Below are positions 50,956-59,861 of a DNA stretch of 64,000 nucleotides, piece by piece. Location: contig NZ_CP125370.1 in the NCBI RefSeq assembly GCF_030034735.1, forward strand, positions 4,759,001 to 4,823,000, read 5' to 3'. The position numbers and the translations under genes are program-made. The notes beneath the pieces were generated by a model that was not told where the DNA came from, made no database searches, and saw nothing but the letters and a program-made list of their open reading frames with translations. This DNA comes from Paenibacillus sp. RC334 (GTDB lineage: Bacteria; Bacillota; Bacilli; Paenibacillales; Paenibacillaceae). Numbering within the stretch: position 1 is the first letter of the stretch; each line of letters starts with the position of its first letter.

Positions 50956-52596
50956 TCAACTGCCATCCGTCCCTCTGTTCTTCTGAACCCGACTACGATA
51001 AGAGGAAGGCGACATCCCCGCATATTTTTTGAATTTGCCGTGAAAATAATCGGCATTGGCATATCCGACACGTCCTGCCACCTGATGCACCCTGATTCCC
51101 TGTGCAAGCAATTCCCTTGCCCGCTCGATCCTCACCTTGTCCAGATAGGCGTTAAAAGCTTCGCCCGTATGGCTTTTGAACAATTTGCCCAAATAGCCGC
51201 TGTTGTAATTAAACATATCCGCCAACAGCTCCAAGCGCAAATTCTCATCATAATGACTATGAATGAAATCAATCAATTGTTTCATGATCGTTTCCTTACC
51301 ACCTGGATCGGTCTGACCAATCCATTGCAGCACATGCTCCATTGACCGATCCACCAGCTCTCCCAAGGTTGAATAGGCATATACATCCGTAATCAAGCGG
51401 GAATGCTCTTCCAGCACCGTACGGCTCTGTTCCTGTCCAGCCGCATACTTGTTCAGCGCCAAGGTAAATGTCTGTGCAAACGCCGCCTTGATTTCAGCCT
51501 CTGAACGATAGATCTGTGGAAATTGGACCTCCATTTCCTTCAATACACGTATTGCAGCTTCACGATTGGACATATCCAGCGCGTAGTACAGCTTCTCTGC
51601 ATAACGCATGGGGTCTGATGCTTTGTCAGTCGTTTCGCACATTTCCTCGTCCGAAGTTTCCAAATCGTGCAGGTCACTGGTAAGCATCACCCTTTCCGCA
51701 CGGAACAGGAAAGTACGCTCCAGTAGACGCAGCGCCTGTTCAAAAGAACTCGAAATATCATGAAGTCTCTCCACCGGATCACCAGCAGCTACGTATATTT
51801 TCGTTGCCCACGGCTTTAGCGCCTGTCGCCAGGAAGCCAGCAATCGAACAGCATTTTCTTCTGTGTCCACCGTGGAGGGAAGTAGCAAGCCTGTATATAT
51901 TCCTGCCTCGAATACAATCCCCCTGCCCTGCTCCCCGCACATTTCCGTTAGCCGCAGCTTTGCTGCCGACTGCCGAGCTTGCCGATCCCAGTCGGGTATC
52001 CGAAGATCCAGCAGTACGACCTGATAGCTTCTCCAATCCAAAGAGGGTGGCGCCGGATGCTGGCCATGATGTTCAGCTTGCTCCGTTCCTCCGTGGAGAG
52101 GGTCGCTGTGTTCCAATGCACCACGATTAGCCCGATCTTCCTGAACCGGAAACAGCAGGATTTCGATCCAATCGCTCTCATGGGCAGGCGGGTTCCCCCA
52201 CTTGCCGTCTTCTTTTTCGCTCTCAATGCTTCGCCTTACCCGTTTCAGCTCTGTCGTCATTTCTTCTTCGTCCACAGGCTTCAATAAATAACCATCCACG
52301 CCAAAGCCCATCGCCTGCCGCGCATAATCAAAGTCCGCATATCCACTTAAAATGAGAAAATGAAAAGGCTCGCCGTTCATTTCGCGTATGCTCCGTATGA
52401 CCTCCAGCCCGCTCATCCCCGGCATACGAATATCAACAATGACCAGCTCCGGCCGGTGCTCCTTAAATTTATCCAATGCCTCGCGCCCGTTCCCTGCGGT
52501 ATCTACAATATGAAAGCCGCAGTCTCTCCAATCAATAATGGAGGTTAATCCTTCACGAATCGCAGGCTCATCATCCACAATCATCGCTTTATACAT
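50956..52596 (-). CDS. YesN-like response regulator with AraC-type DNA-binding domain
   Basis: A 546-residue regulator. The N-terminal receiver has acidic Asp8-Asp9 (MIVDDEPAIREGL), phospho-acceptor Asp55 (LVIVDIRMPGMSGLE) and the conserved Lys in YLLKPVDEEEM. A long middle region (about 140-430) is followed by two AraC helix-turn-helix motifs (LELLADMFNYNSGYLGKLFK, then RVHQVAGRVGYANADYFHGK). It is phosphorylated by the YesM-like kinase encoded just before it, overlapping by 8 bases, and would activate carbohydrate-related genes. No target transporter is adjacent, which is unusual for this family. Confidence 0.9.
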   Translation of the reverse strand: MYKAMIVDDEPAIREGLTSIIDWRDCGFHIVDTAGNGREALDKFKEHRPELVIVDIRMPGMSGLEVIRSIREMNGEPFHFLILSGYADFDYARQAMGFGVDGYLLKPVDEEEMTTELKRVRRSIESEKEDGKWGNPPAHESDWIEILLFPVQEDRANRGALEHSDPLHGGTEQAEHHGQHPAPPSLDWRSYQVVLLDLRIPDWDRQARQSAAKLRLTEMCGEQGRGIVFEAGIYTGLLLPSTVDTEENAVRLLASWRQALKPWATKIYVAAGDPVERLHDISSSFEQALRLLERTFLFRAERVMLTSDLHDLETSDEEMCETTDKASDPMRYAEKLYYALDMSNREAAIRVLKEMEVQFPQIYRSEAEIKAAFAQTFTLALNKYAAGQEQSRTVLEEHSRLITDVYAYSTLGELVDRSMEHVLQWIGQTDPGGKETIMKQLIDFIHSHYDENLRLELLADMFNYNSGYLGKLFKSHTGEAFNAYLDKVRIERARELLAQGIRVHQVAGRVGYANADYFHGKFKKYAGMSPSSYRSRVQKNRGTDGS

Positions 52597-54379
52597 TCGA
52601 CCCCTCCTCCTTGGGTATTGAAAAGGTTACGGTTGTTCCTGCCTGCGGTACGCTCTCCATGTGCAGACCACAATGTTCACCATACATCAGCGTCAGACGC
52701 TGGTGAACATTGCGCAGACCAATACTGCTCCCTTCCGGCTCTTCCGTGCCTGTGATACGGTCAAGCAGACGGGCCAACTGTTCTGCCTCCATGCCAACTC
52801 CATCGTCGGCTACTTTTATTTGCAACTCTCGCAGCTCCATCGAAATATCGACTTTCACGGTAACCGGTTCTTCCTTGTTTTCCAGGCCATGAATAACTGC
52901 GTTCTCCACCAGCGGCTGTATAATTAATGGAGGAATGGACATTTCCTCAGCGCTTTCTGCCAGATTCACTTCATAGACCAAACGATTTCCAAACCGAAAC
53001 TGCTGAATTTGTAAATAGGATCGCACCATATCCAGTTCCTGACGCACTGTCGTTTTACCGCTGCCAATCTCCAGATTCCGCCGCATCAATCGGCCAAGCA
53101 AACGCACCGTCGTTGCAATCTCGGCTTCCCCGTTCAGATGCGCCTTCATTCGAATAGACTCCAGCGCATTAAACAGGAAGTGCGGGTTAATCTGACTGGC
53201 CATCATTTTCAGCTTGATATCCTTTTGTGCCATTTCGAGCCTGTTGTTTTTCTCACTCGCTTCATACACTTGCCCCATCAACTGGCGGATGCTGGCAACC
53301 ATATAGTTGAAGCGACGGGACAAGTCCCCGATTTCGTCCATCCCCTCCACGCTCGACACGACATGGAAATCCCCTGCAGCCACCTTACCCAGCTCATAAC
53401 TCAATCGCTGTAGCCGTTTGGTGATCAGCCAGGAAATCATCGTAATCAGAATCAAAGCCATGACCAGCACCGCAAGAACACACAATGCGCCGATCAAGCT
53501 GATTCGGTTCGCTCCCTGTACAATGTGTTCCGTCGAAAACACCGAAATAATCGTCAATCCGCTCACACTTGAGGCTGGCAGCAGCTCATCCACAATAATG
53601 TTCGAGGATTTCCCGTTTATTTTTGCTTCATATATCCCCTTACCCCTACCCTGTACATCAAAGCCCAAATGCAAATCCGTCAATGTTTGACCCACGGACT
53701 GTGTATGGGTAGCCGCGACCACAATTCCGTTACGATCCACAATCAACGTTTCAAACGGCTCCTTGCTGAGCATATGGTTCAGCTCCGTCTGACTCAGTGC
53801 AATCATCAGAACTCCCTTGGTATTGTATTCGGGAAAGGGAATTTGCCTCACCAGACTCAGCCGATTAACCGGGTTGTCCTCTTTATCCTGAATATAAAAC
53901 CAGTTAATCGCCGTCCCCTTCAAGGCCGTCTCGAACCACTTCTGCTGCTCAATGCCAGAATCTACAGGGACAAATTCCAGATTATTAACAAGCGTCGGAT
54001 TATACGAATAAAACCGGATGGTCGCAATCTCTCTATACTGCTGTACATACTCATTAAAGTCTTTGTATTGATGATACGCATTCATCAGCTCTACCATGCC
54101 CGAATAACGGCGATTCGCCATCTCCCTCAGCCTTTTATCGAACATCAGCCCATTTGAAATATCCGTGGGTACGCGCAGTAAATTCGCAGTCTGGCTCTTG
54201 ATCTTTTCCACATTGTTCACCGTTTGGGCAATCGCACTGTCCAAAGCCTGCTCCCGCAAATAAAACGTGACACAGCCGCCCACCACCAGCACCGGGATCA
54301 TGACAATCAGCACGTAGGAGAACAGCAGCTTATTTCGCATACGCATATTATTCATCAGATGTCGAACTCCACGATACAT
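52589..54379 (-). CDS. YesM-like sensor histidine kinase
   Basis: A 596-residue membrane kinase: helix 1 (LLFSYVLIVMIPVLVVGGC, about 17-36), a large extracellular sensor (dCache-like, about 40-295), helix 2 (LIGALCVLAVLVMALILITM), HAMP (LSYELGKVAAGDFHVVSSVE), the His_kinase domain with MMASQINPHFLFNALESIRM, and an ATPase with PPLIIQPLVENAVIHGLENK and ADDGVGM. The external sensor should see a sugar, perhaps through a binding protein. Its likely partner is the overlapping YesN-like regulator. Confidence 0.9.
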   Translation of the reverse strand: MYRGVRHLMNNMRMRNKLLFSYVLIVMIPVLVVGGCVTFYLREQALDSAIAQTVNNVEKIKSQTANLLRVPTDISNGLMFDKRLREMANRRYSGMVELMNAYHQYKDFNEYVQQYREIATIRFYSYNPTLVNNLEFVPVDSGIEQQKWFETALKGTAINWFYIQDKEDNPVNRLSLVRQIPFPEYNTKGVLMIALSQTELNHMLSKEPFETLIVDRNGIVVAATHTQSVGQTLTDLHLGFDVQGRGKGIYEAKINGKSSNIIVDELLPASSVSGLTIISVFSTEHIVQGANRISLIGALCVLAVLVMALILITMISWLITKRLQRLSYELGKVAAGDFHVVSSVEGMDEIGDLSRRFNYMVASIRQLMGQVYEASEKNNRLEMAQKDIKLKMMASQINPHFLFNALESIRMKAHLNGEAEIATTVRLLGRLMRRNLEIGSGKTTVRQELDMVRSYLQIQQFRFGNRLVYEVNLAESAEEMSIPPLIIQPLVENAVIHGLENKEEPVTVKVDISMELRELQIKVADDGVGMEAEQLARLLDRITGTEEPEGSSIGLRNVHQRLTLMYGEHCGLHMESVPQAGTTVTFSIPKEEGSNV

Positions 54380-54496
54380 GCCATCCCCCCGTTAGATAAG
54401 CGCTTACATTAATATGTATTACTTACTCACCGCATCACGATATACATGATTTCAGTTTAAAGCTTCGCAACATCTATATCTATATTTTTTGCAAAA

Positions 54497-54526
54497 TAAA
54501 AATGTGGCGAACGGAGTCACCACACT
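54497..54526 (-). terminator. Terminator of the peptide deformylase gene
   Basis: TGTGGCGA pairs with TCACCACA (one G-U pair). The minus strand continues TTTTTATTTTGC, a T-rich tail. Confidence 0.75.
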
Positions 54527-54540
54527 TTACGGATCATGAA

Positions 54541-55122
54541 CTATTCACGCACAAAAGGTTCGATATGCACACCCTGCGGCAGCTTTTGAGGATCGTCCGG
54601 GTTAATACGGTCATAGAACATAATGCCATCCAAATGGTCCATCTCGTGCTGTACCACAATCGCCGGATAGCCTTTGAAAGTCAGCAGTTCCTGCGTTCCG
54701 TCCGGCAAATTGGCCTTAATGCGAATTTTTTCATAACGCGGGACATATCCGGGTATGTAACGATCCACTGACAAGCAGCCTTCGCCCTGTTCCAAATAAA
54801 TCATGGACGTCGAGTGGCTGACCAGCTTCGGATTAAACAGCGCATACTCAACCGTTTTGTCTCCATCCTGATAATAGACAGCACACATTCTTTTGTTCAG
54901 ACCTACCTGATTGGCTGATAATCCCACACCCGGACGCAGATCATAACGGGTTGCCAGCTCTTCATTTTGACTATTTTTCAGATAATCCATCATCCACCGC
55001 ATCTGTTGAAGATCCTCTTCACGCAGCGGCAAGCATACCGGATCAACCTTCGTACGCAAAATCGGTTCCCCTTCGCGCACGATATCCTTCGTGAGAAGCA
55101 TGTCCATTGGTTGATTGCTCAT
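54541..55122 (-). CDS. def: Peptide deformylase
   Basis: A 193-residue metallo-deformylase that removes the formyl group from the N-terminal methionine of new proteins. The three PDF motifs are present: GVGLSANQVG, EQGEGCLSV (metal Cys) and QHEMDHLDG (metal His pair with catalytic Glu). It resembles Bacillus YkrB/type 2 enzymes in length. ATG 55122 is preceded by TAGAATCGAGGCTGACGA, which holds a GAGG about 9 bases away. It is a single gene, opposite to no known operon. Confidence 0.93.
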   Translation of the reverse strand: MSNQPMDMLLTKDIVREGEPILRTKVDPVCLPLREEDLQQMRWMMDYLKNSQNEELATRYDLRPGVGLSANQVGLNKRMCAVYYQDGDKTVEYALFNPKLVSHSTSMIYLEQGEGCLSVDRYIPGYVPRYEKIRIKANLPDGTQELLTFKGYPAIVVQHEMDHLDGIMFYDRINPDDPQKLPQGVHIEPFVRE

Positions 55123-55207
55123 TCGTCAGCCTCGATTCTACTGCAAGTTTTATCCCATAAATTATATCTATTCATGAAATGAATTGTCAAAAAGATAAAC
55201 AAGAAAA

Positions 55208-55244
55208 GAGACTTACATATCACACTAAGTGATTTGTAAGTCTC
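55208..55244 (-). terminator. Terminator of the lic-type PTS operon
   Basis: GAGACTTACA pairs with TGTAAGTCTC, extended by five of six further pairs, around the loop ACTAA. The minus strand continues TTTTCTTGTTT. It lies 109 bases after the GH3 stop. Confidence 0.8.
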
Positions 55245-55352
55245 CTGATCTATGACAGCCATACAAGCCCTGCTATAAATAAGTCGATACCAAAGAACTG
55301 AATGGGCACAATAACGATAATGCGCCCCTCCGACCATGTAGTGGCTTTTTTC

Positions 55353-57869
55353 TTAATCCAATAGCTCGAACGCAGCTTCCTGGACGTCTCTTGAATTAGT
55401 GCCGATCCATACTTTAAAATCTCCAGATTCTGCCTGAAAGGAGCCATCCGAAGTGTTGAATTTCAAATCATCCTCTGTAATGGTGAATATAACCTGCTGA
55501 CTTTCACCCGCAGTCAGGGAAATCCGCTTAAAACCTTTAAGCTCTTTTACAGGCCTTACGACACTGCCGACCAAATCCCGAATGTACATCTGTACAATTT
55601 CTTCCCCGCAGTATTCGCCTGTATTAGTAACGGTGACACTCGCTGTGATACTACCTCCGCGATGTAGATGCTCGGAATTAAGGACTACTTCAGAATATTT
55701 AAAAGTCGTGTAGCTCAAGCCATATCCGAAAGGATATAAAGGCTCATTGGACGCATCCAAATATTTTGAAGCATATTTTCCTTTTCGTTCTGTAGCAGGT
55801 CTACCGGTATTGTAGTGATTATAATAAATCGGAATTTGCCCCTCATTATACGGAAAACTCATGGTGAGCTTGCCAGACGGGGTATAGTCTCCATACAATA
55901 CATCGGCGATGGCATGTCCAGCCTGTGAACCGAGATACCATGTCTCGACGATGGCATCCATATGCGTCTCAAACCAGTCTAACAACACAGGACGACCATT
56001 TGTAAGTACCAATACCGTCGGTTTGCCCAGCTTTACGATTTCTTGAGCTAGCTCCAGTTGTGCTTCTGGCAGCGAAATTTTCGTTTTGGAAGCCGCTTCG
56101 CCGGAATGCTCGCTTTCCTCACCGAGAGCCAAAACGATAACATCGCTATAAGCAGCGGCTTCAAGCGCTTCGGTAATTCCACCCTCAATTTTATGTTCAA
56201 CGGCACAGCCTGCCACCACTGTAACAGAATCGTTCGCCGCAAGCTTGGATAATACCCCTTCCAGCAGACTTACCGTTTGTTCTCCATAATTGGAGAATTG
56301 CCAGGAGCCCAACAAATCTTTACTTAGGGCAAACGGTCCAATTAAAGCGAGCTTTTGACCCGTCTTCTGTAAAGGCAGCACTTGTTTGTTTTTTAACAGC
56401 ACAATGGACTTTCTCGCCAACGATCGGCTCTCCTCCAAATGTGCTTGAGACATGTATAGCCGTTCAGCCTCTTCCGGCCGAATGTAACGATACGGATCGT
56501 CCATAATTCCAATCTTGTATTTATAAGTAAGGATTCTGCTTACTGCTGCATTGATATGTTCTTCCGAAACCTGGCCTTCTGCCACCAGTTCAGGCAAAAA
56601 CTTGGCATACATCTGTGTGACCATTTCGATGTCCAGCGTAGCATCCAGAGCTTGCTTGGCGGCTTGCTTGTTATCTTTGGCAACCCCGTGGACTGCAAGC
56701 TCCGAGATGGAACCATAGTCGGAAATAACCATGCCCTCAAAACCAAGCTCTTTTCTTAATAGCGTATTTAATATCTGTTTATTTCCGGCAATCGGTATGC
56801 CGTTATACGTGTTAAACGAGTTCATAACAGAGCCTGCGCCAGCAGCTAATCCAGCCTCAAAAGGAGGAAGATAGGTCTCTCTTAACCGCTGTTCCGATAT
56901 ATCTACCGTATTGTAATCTCGACCACCCTCAACAGCACCGTATGCGATGAAATGCTTGAGGCAGGCAATGATAGAGTCCCTGTCGGATAAATCTTCGCCC
57001 TGGAAGCCTTCGACCTGAGCTTTGGCTATTTGTGAGCCCAAATAGGGATCTTCGCCCGCCCCTTCTACTACACGGCCCCAACGAGGGTCGCGCGTAATAT
57101 CCACCATGGGTCCATGGTTATAGGTCACGCCGGAGGCCGAGGCTTCCTTCGCTGAAATCGCAGTCGCCCGTTTGATCGCCTCCAAATCCCAGCTACAGGA
57201 CCAAGCCAAGGGAACCGGAAAAATCGTTTGATAACCATGAATAACATCGGCATTGAAAAACAGCGGAATTTTCAGGCGTGATTTCTCTACTGCAATTTTT
57301 TGCAGTTCATACACCTTGTTCATATCAAAGGCTCCAAGGATGGAGCCTACTTTACCTTCTTCCACCAGTTTCTGCGGTGTGTCTGAAATGACCGTGTTGC
57401 CAAAGGAAAAAGCTGAGGCTACCGTTTGGCTCATTTGGCCGATTTTTTCTTCTAACGTCATTCGGTCTAGCCATTCCTTAACGGCTGCATCAATTTCCGC
57501 AGCACTTCTCTGAACGGGTTCGGAGTGTTTTTCTTCCTTAATTTTCTGTTTGAGTCCTTCGAGCAACGAGGGTCCTTCCCCTACAGTTCCCGCCAGTTTG
57601 ATGCTTCCTAACTTGGGAAAATCAATAGAACCGCTGCATTTTTCCGCCTCAAAGCCCAGTTCCAAGGTCACTTCTTTGCCAGCCAGCAGAGCAGACCGTC
57701 CGACGGCCTTCAACTTTCTCTGATCCACCGAAACTTTAAAGAACTCCACGTTAAAGTTCATAGGCTCCATTTTCATATTTACGGTATAGCCATGGTCGTT
57801 GATAATTCTAAAAATGAACTTCATATTCAATACATCAGTTTGTACAATACAGTTCCAAATTCCTAACAT
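55353..57869 (-). CDS. GH3 beta-glycosidase (BglX-like) with an N-terminal extension
   Basis: An 838-residue family 3 glycosidase. The catalytic core starts at about residue 125 (WLDRMTLEEKIGQMSQ). It includes DPRWGRVVEGAGEDPYLGS, ACLKHFIAYGAVEGGRDYN, the nucleophile Asp in GMVISDYGSISEL, and a C-terminal fibronectin-like domain (FGYGLSYTTFKYSE, then SVTVTNTGEYCGEEIVQMYI). The first 120 residues are an unusual beta-strand-rich extension (INDHGYTVNMKMEPMNFNVE and FPKLGSIKLAGTVGEG). No signal peptide is seen, so it acts inside the cell. GGGAGGTG precedes ATG 57869, 2 bases after the EIIC stop, so it is part of the PTS operon. Confidence 0.87.
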   Translation of the reverse strand: MLGIWNCIVQTDVLNMKFIFRIINDHGYTVNMKMEPMNFNVEFFKVSVDQRKLKAVGRSALLAGKEVTLELGFEAEKCSGSIDFPKLGSIKLAGTVGEGPSLLEGLKQKIKEEKHSEPVQRSAAEIDAAVKEWLDRMTLEEKIGQMSQTVASAFSFGNTVISDTPQKLVEEGKVGSILGAFDMNKVYELQKIAVEKSRLKIPLFFNADVIHGYQTIFPVPLAWSCSWDLEAIKRATAISAKEASASGVTYNHGPMVDITRDPRWGRVVEGAGEDPYLGSQIAKAQVEGFQGEDLSDRDSIIACLKHFIAYGAVEGGRDYNTVDISEQRLRETYLPPFEAGLAAGAGSVMNSFNTYNGIPIAGNKQILNTLLRKELGFEGMVISDYGSISELAVHGVAKDNKQAAKQALDATLDIEMVTQMYAKFLPELVAEGQVSEEHINAAVSRILTYKYKIGIMDDPYRYIRPEEAERLYMSQAHLEESRSLARKSIVLLKNKQVLPLQKTGQKLALIGPFALSKDLLGSWQFSNYGEQTVSLLEGVLSKLAANDSVTVVAGCAVEHKIEGGITEALEAAAYSDVIVLALGEESEHSGEAASKTKISLPEAQLELAQEIVKLGKPTVLVLTNGRPVLLDWFETHMDAIVETWYLGSQAGHAIADVLYGDYTPSGKLTMSFPYNEGQIPIYYNHYNTGRPATERKGKYASKYLDASNEPLYPFGYGLSYTTFKYSEVVLNSEHLHRGGSITASVTVTNTGEYCGEEIVQMYIRDLVGSVVRPVKELKGFKRISLTAGESQQVIFTITEDDLKFNTSDGSFQAESGDFKVWIGTNSRDVQEAAFELLD

Positions 57870-57871
57870 AT

Positions 57872-59137
57872 TCAGGCTGCACCTCCCAATTCTTCCTTCT
57901 TCGCGTGCTTATCAAGTGACTTGAAGAAAGGATAATAAGTAGCAAGAGATATGAGGATCAAAAATACCTGAAACAAAGCAACCCTCCAGCCACCGGACAT
58001 AAAACCGTTAATAATAGGTGGAAGACCCAAAGGTACTTGCAGTCCCAGACGAGGCAATACATCCATCGTAGTTAGGAAGTAGGCCAGTGTGTAACTGATG
58101 ATTGGACTGACGATGAAAGGAATCGCCAATACCGGGTTTAAAATAATCGGAGCACCAAAAATGGTCGGTTCACTGATCCCAAATATAGCCGATGGAAAAG
58201 CAATCTTGCCCAACGCTTTATAACGTTCACTTTTAGCCACAACCAGAAGAATAGCCAGTCCAATCGAACAGCCTGCTCCAATTCCGTACACAAACATGAA
58301 GTTCATGCCCACAATGTTCGGAAGAGGTTGTCCTGCGGAGTAGGCGGACAAATTCTGTAAATCCAAGGCCATAAAGATGGGCATCATCACCGACAAACAA
58401 ACCATTCCTCCGTGAATCCCTACGACCCACAAGATTTGACTCAAAAGCCCGATCGTCAGAATAAAAGCCCAATACGTTCCTCCCAGATTTTGAAGAGGGG
58501 TCTGCAGGAGATGATAAACAAAGTTATGAATATTTCCATAGGAAGTTACATTGAACAAGCCATTAATACACAAATCAACCGCGATAATCACGAGTCCCGG
58601 GATCAGCCCGGCAAAAGATTTTGCAACGGACGGTGGAACGCCATCCGGCATCTTAATGGATATTCCCTTTTTAAGAAGCAAAGCATATAATCTGCCTACC
58701 ATTAAACCCATAATAATAGATATAAATAATCCGGTTGCTCCCAGCCACTGAAACGGCAAGGAAAATGCTCCATCCTTACTCATATCCAATGGAGTGACGA
58801 CTAAAAAGCTCAGCAAGGCCAGTATGCCTGCATTCAGTCCGTCTTGCTTATAATTTTTGGACATGCTGTATGCAATACTAAATACGGCATAGAGAGCGAT
58901 CATGTCTGTAGTCAACTTGGTCGCCAACTGAAGGTAATTTTTCAATCCCGTGTCTGTAATAAAGCTTTGATAGGCATCTATGGGTAGGGCATTAACTAAC
59001 GCCGCAATGGAGCCTACGAAAATAATCGGCATCGTCCCCATTAAGCCCTTGGAAATAGCATCGAAGTATTTATTATCTTGTAATACTCCCGCAAATTGCT
59101 GTAGTTTTTCAGTGAAGGACTCTATTGAAATTGCCAT
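57872..59137 (-). CDS. licC: PTS EIIC component, lactose/cellobiose (Lic) family
   Basis: A 421-residue membrane transporter with about ten helices. Typical EIIC(Lac/Cel) sequences are GTMPIIFVGSIAALVNALPI, IHGGMVCLSVMMPIFMALDL and FPSAIFGISEPTIFGAPIILNP, the last holding the substrate-binding GISEPTIFG. It moves the beta-glucoside across the membrane while EIIB phosphorylates it. It lies 35 bases downstream of the EIIA gene. The exact sugar (cellobiose, lichenan or other beta-glucan fragments) is not determined by sequence. Confidence 0.9.
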   Translation of the reverse strand: MAISIESFTEKLQQFAGVLQDNKYFDAISKGLMGTMPIIFVGSIAALVNALPIDAYQSFITDTGLKNYLQLATKLTTDMIALYAVFSIAYSMSKNYKQDGLNAGILALLSFLVVTPLDMSKDGAFSLPFQWLGATGLFISIIMGLMVGRLYALLLKKGISIKMPDGVPPSVAKSFAGLIPGLVIIAVDLCINGLFNVTSYGNIHNFVYHLLQTPLQNLGGTYWAFILTIGLLSQILWVVGIHGGMVCLSVMMPIFMALDLQNLSAYSAGQPLPNIVGMNFMFVYGIGAGCSIGLAILLVVAKSERYKALGKIAFPSAIFGISEPTIFGAPIILNPVLAIPFIVSPIISYTLAYFLTTMDVLPRLGLQVPLGLPPIINGFMSGGWRVALFQVFLILISLATYYPFFKSLDKHAKKEELGGAA

Positions 59138-59172
59138 ATGGCTGCGCCTTCTTTCTCGATGTTTGTATATTT

Positions 59173-59487
59173 TTAATGGTGCAATTCATAAAATACTTCA
59201 ATTAATTCCTCAATTAAATCAATGGTTAATAAAGAGTTCATTAAATGATCCTGTGCATGTACAACCAGCAGATTCATTTCCAGCTTTTGATCGTCGGCTT
59301 CCTGCTGCATCAGCTTGGTCTGCACTTTATGTGCTTGAACCGATTCCTTGGAGGCTTCCTTAATCAGTGCTCTGGCTTGTTCAAAATTCCGTTTTCTCAC
59401 TTCACCGAGTGCGGAAAATGCCTTTTTGTTGGCTTCGCCGGAGTGTAGAATAATTCCCATAATATGTTGTTCTGTCTCTGTCTCCAT
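59173..59487 (-). CDS. licA: PTS EIIA component, lactose/cellobiose family
   Basis: A 104-residue, all-helical EIIA. The phosphorylated His is His77 in NLLVVHAQDHLMNSL, the PTS_IIA(Lac) signature, with HSGEANKKAFSAL near the N terminus. It receives phosphate from HPr and passes it to the EIIB protein. It is encoded between EIIB and EIIC (43 bases from EIIB), the common lic/cel arrangement. Confidence 0.92.
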   Translation of the reverse strand: METETEQHIMGIILHSGEANKKAFSALGEVRKRNFEQARALIKEASKESVQAHKVQTKLMQQEADDQKLEMNLLVVHAQDHLMNSLLTIDLIEELIEVFYELHH

Positions 59488-59530
59488 ATTCCATCCCTCT
59501 TCTTTCTTTTTTATTTCTCACATATTTGGA

Positions 59531-59845
59531 TCATAAATTGTTTTTATGAACTAACTCAATTGCAAACTCAACTACTTTTTTTCCGTTACCCATTCCGTAA
59601 TCCAGAGAATTAATGACAGCAATCGGCTTACCGTAAGAACCGTACTCCTTCTCGACTCCCTTGAGCTTGTGGCTCACCTGCGGTCCCAATAAAACCACAT
59701 CAAAGTTGTTAATGTAATCAGATAACTCTCCAATCGGATGAGCCTCAATGACCCAATCCTGTTGATCTGGCTCAAGGGACTTTTTCATTTTGCTGACCAA
59801 TATACTGGTAGACATTCCTGCGGCACAAACTAATAAAATATTCAT
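59531..59845 (-). CDS. licB: PTS EIIB component, cellobiose family
   Basis: A 104-residue EIIB of the Lac/Cel family. The phospho-accepting Cys7 is in MNILLVCAAGMSTSILVSKM, and NFDVVLLGPQVSHKLKGVE follows. It accepts phosphate from EIIA and passes it to the sugar moving through EIIC. It lies 16 bases after the licR-type gene, so the regulator and the transporter are co-transcribed. Confidence 0.92.
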   Translation of the reverse strand: MNILLVCAAGMSTSILVSKMKKSLEPDQQDWVIEAHPIGELSDYINNFDVVLLGPQVSHKLKGVEKEYGSYGKPIAVINSLDYGMGNGKKVVEFAIELVHKNNL

Positions 59846-59861
59846 AATAAACGATCTCCTT

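Noticed and set aside
55250..55447. 65-codon frame with a hydrophobic end after the GH3 gene
   Set aside because: It largely overlaps the GH3 3' end in another frame and has no ribosome site.
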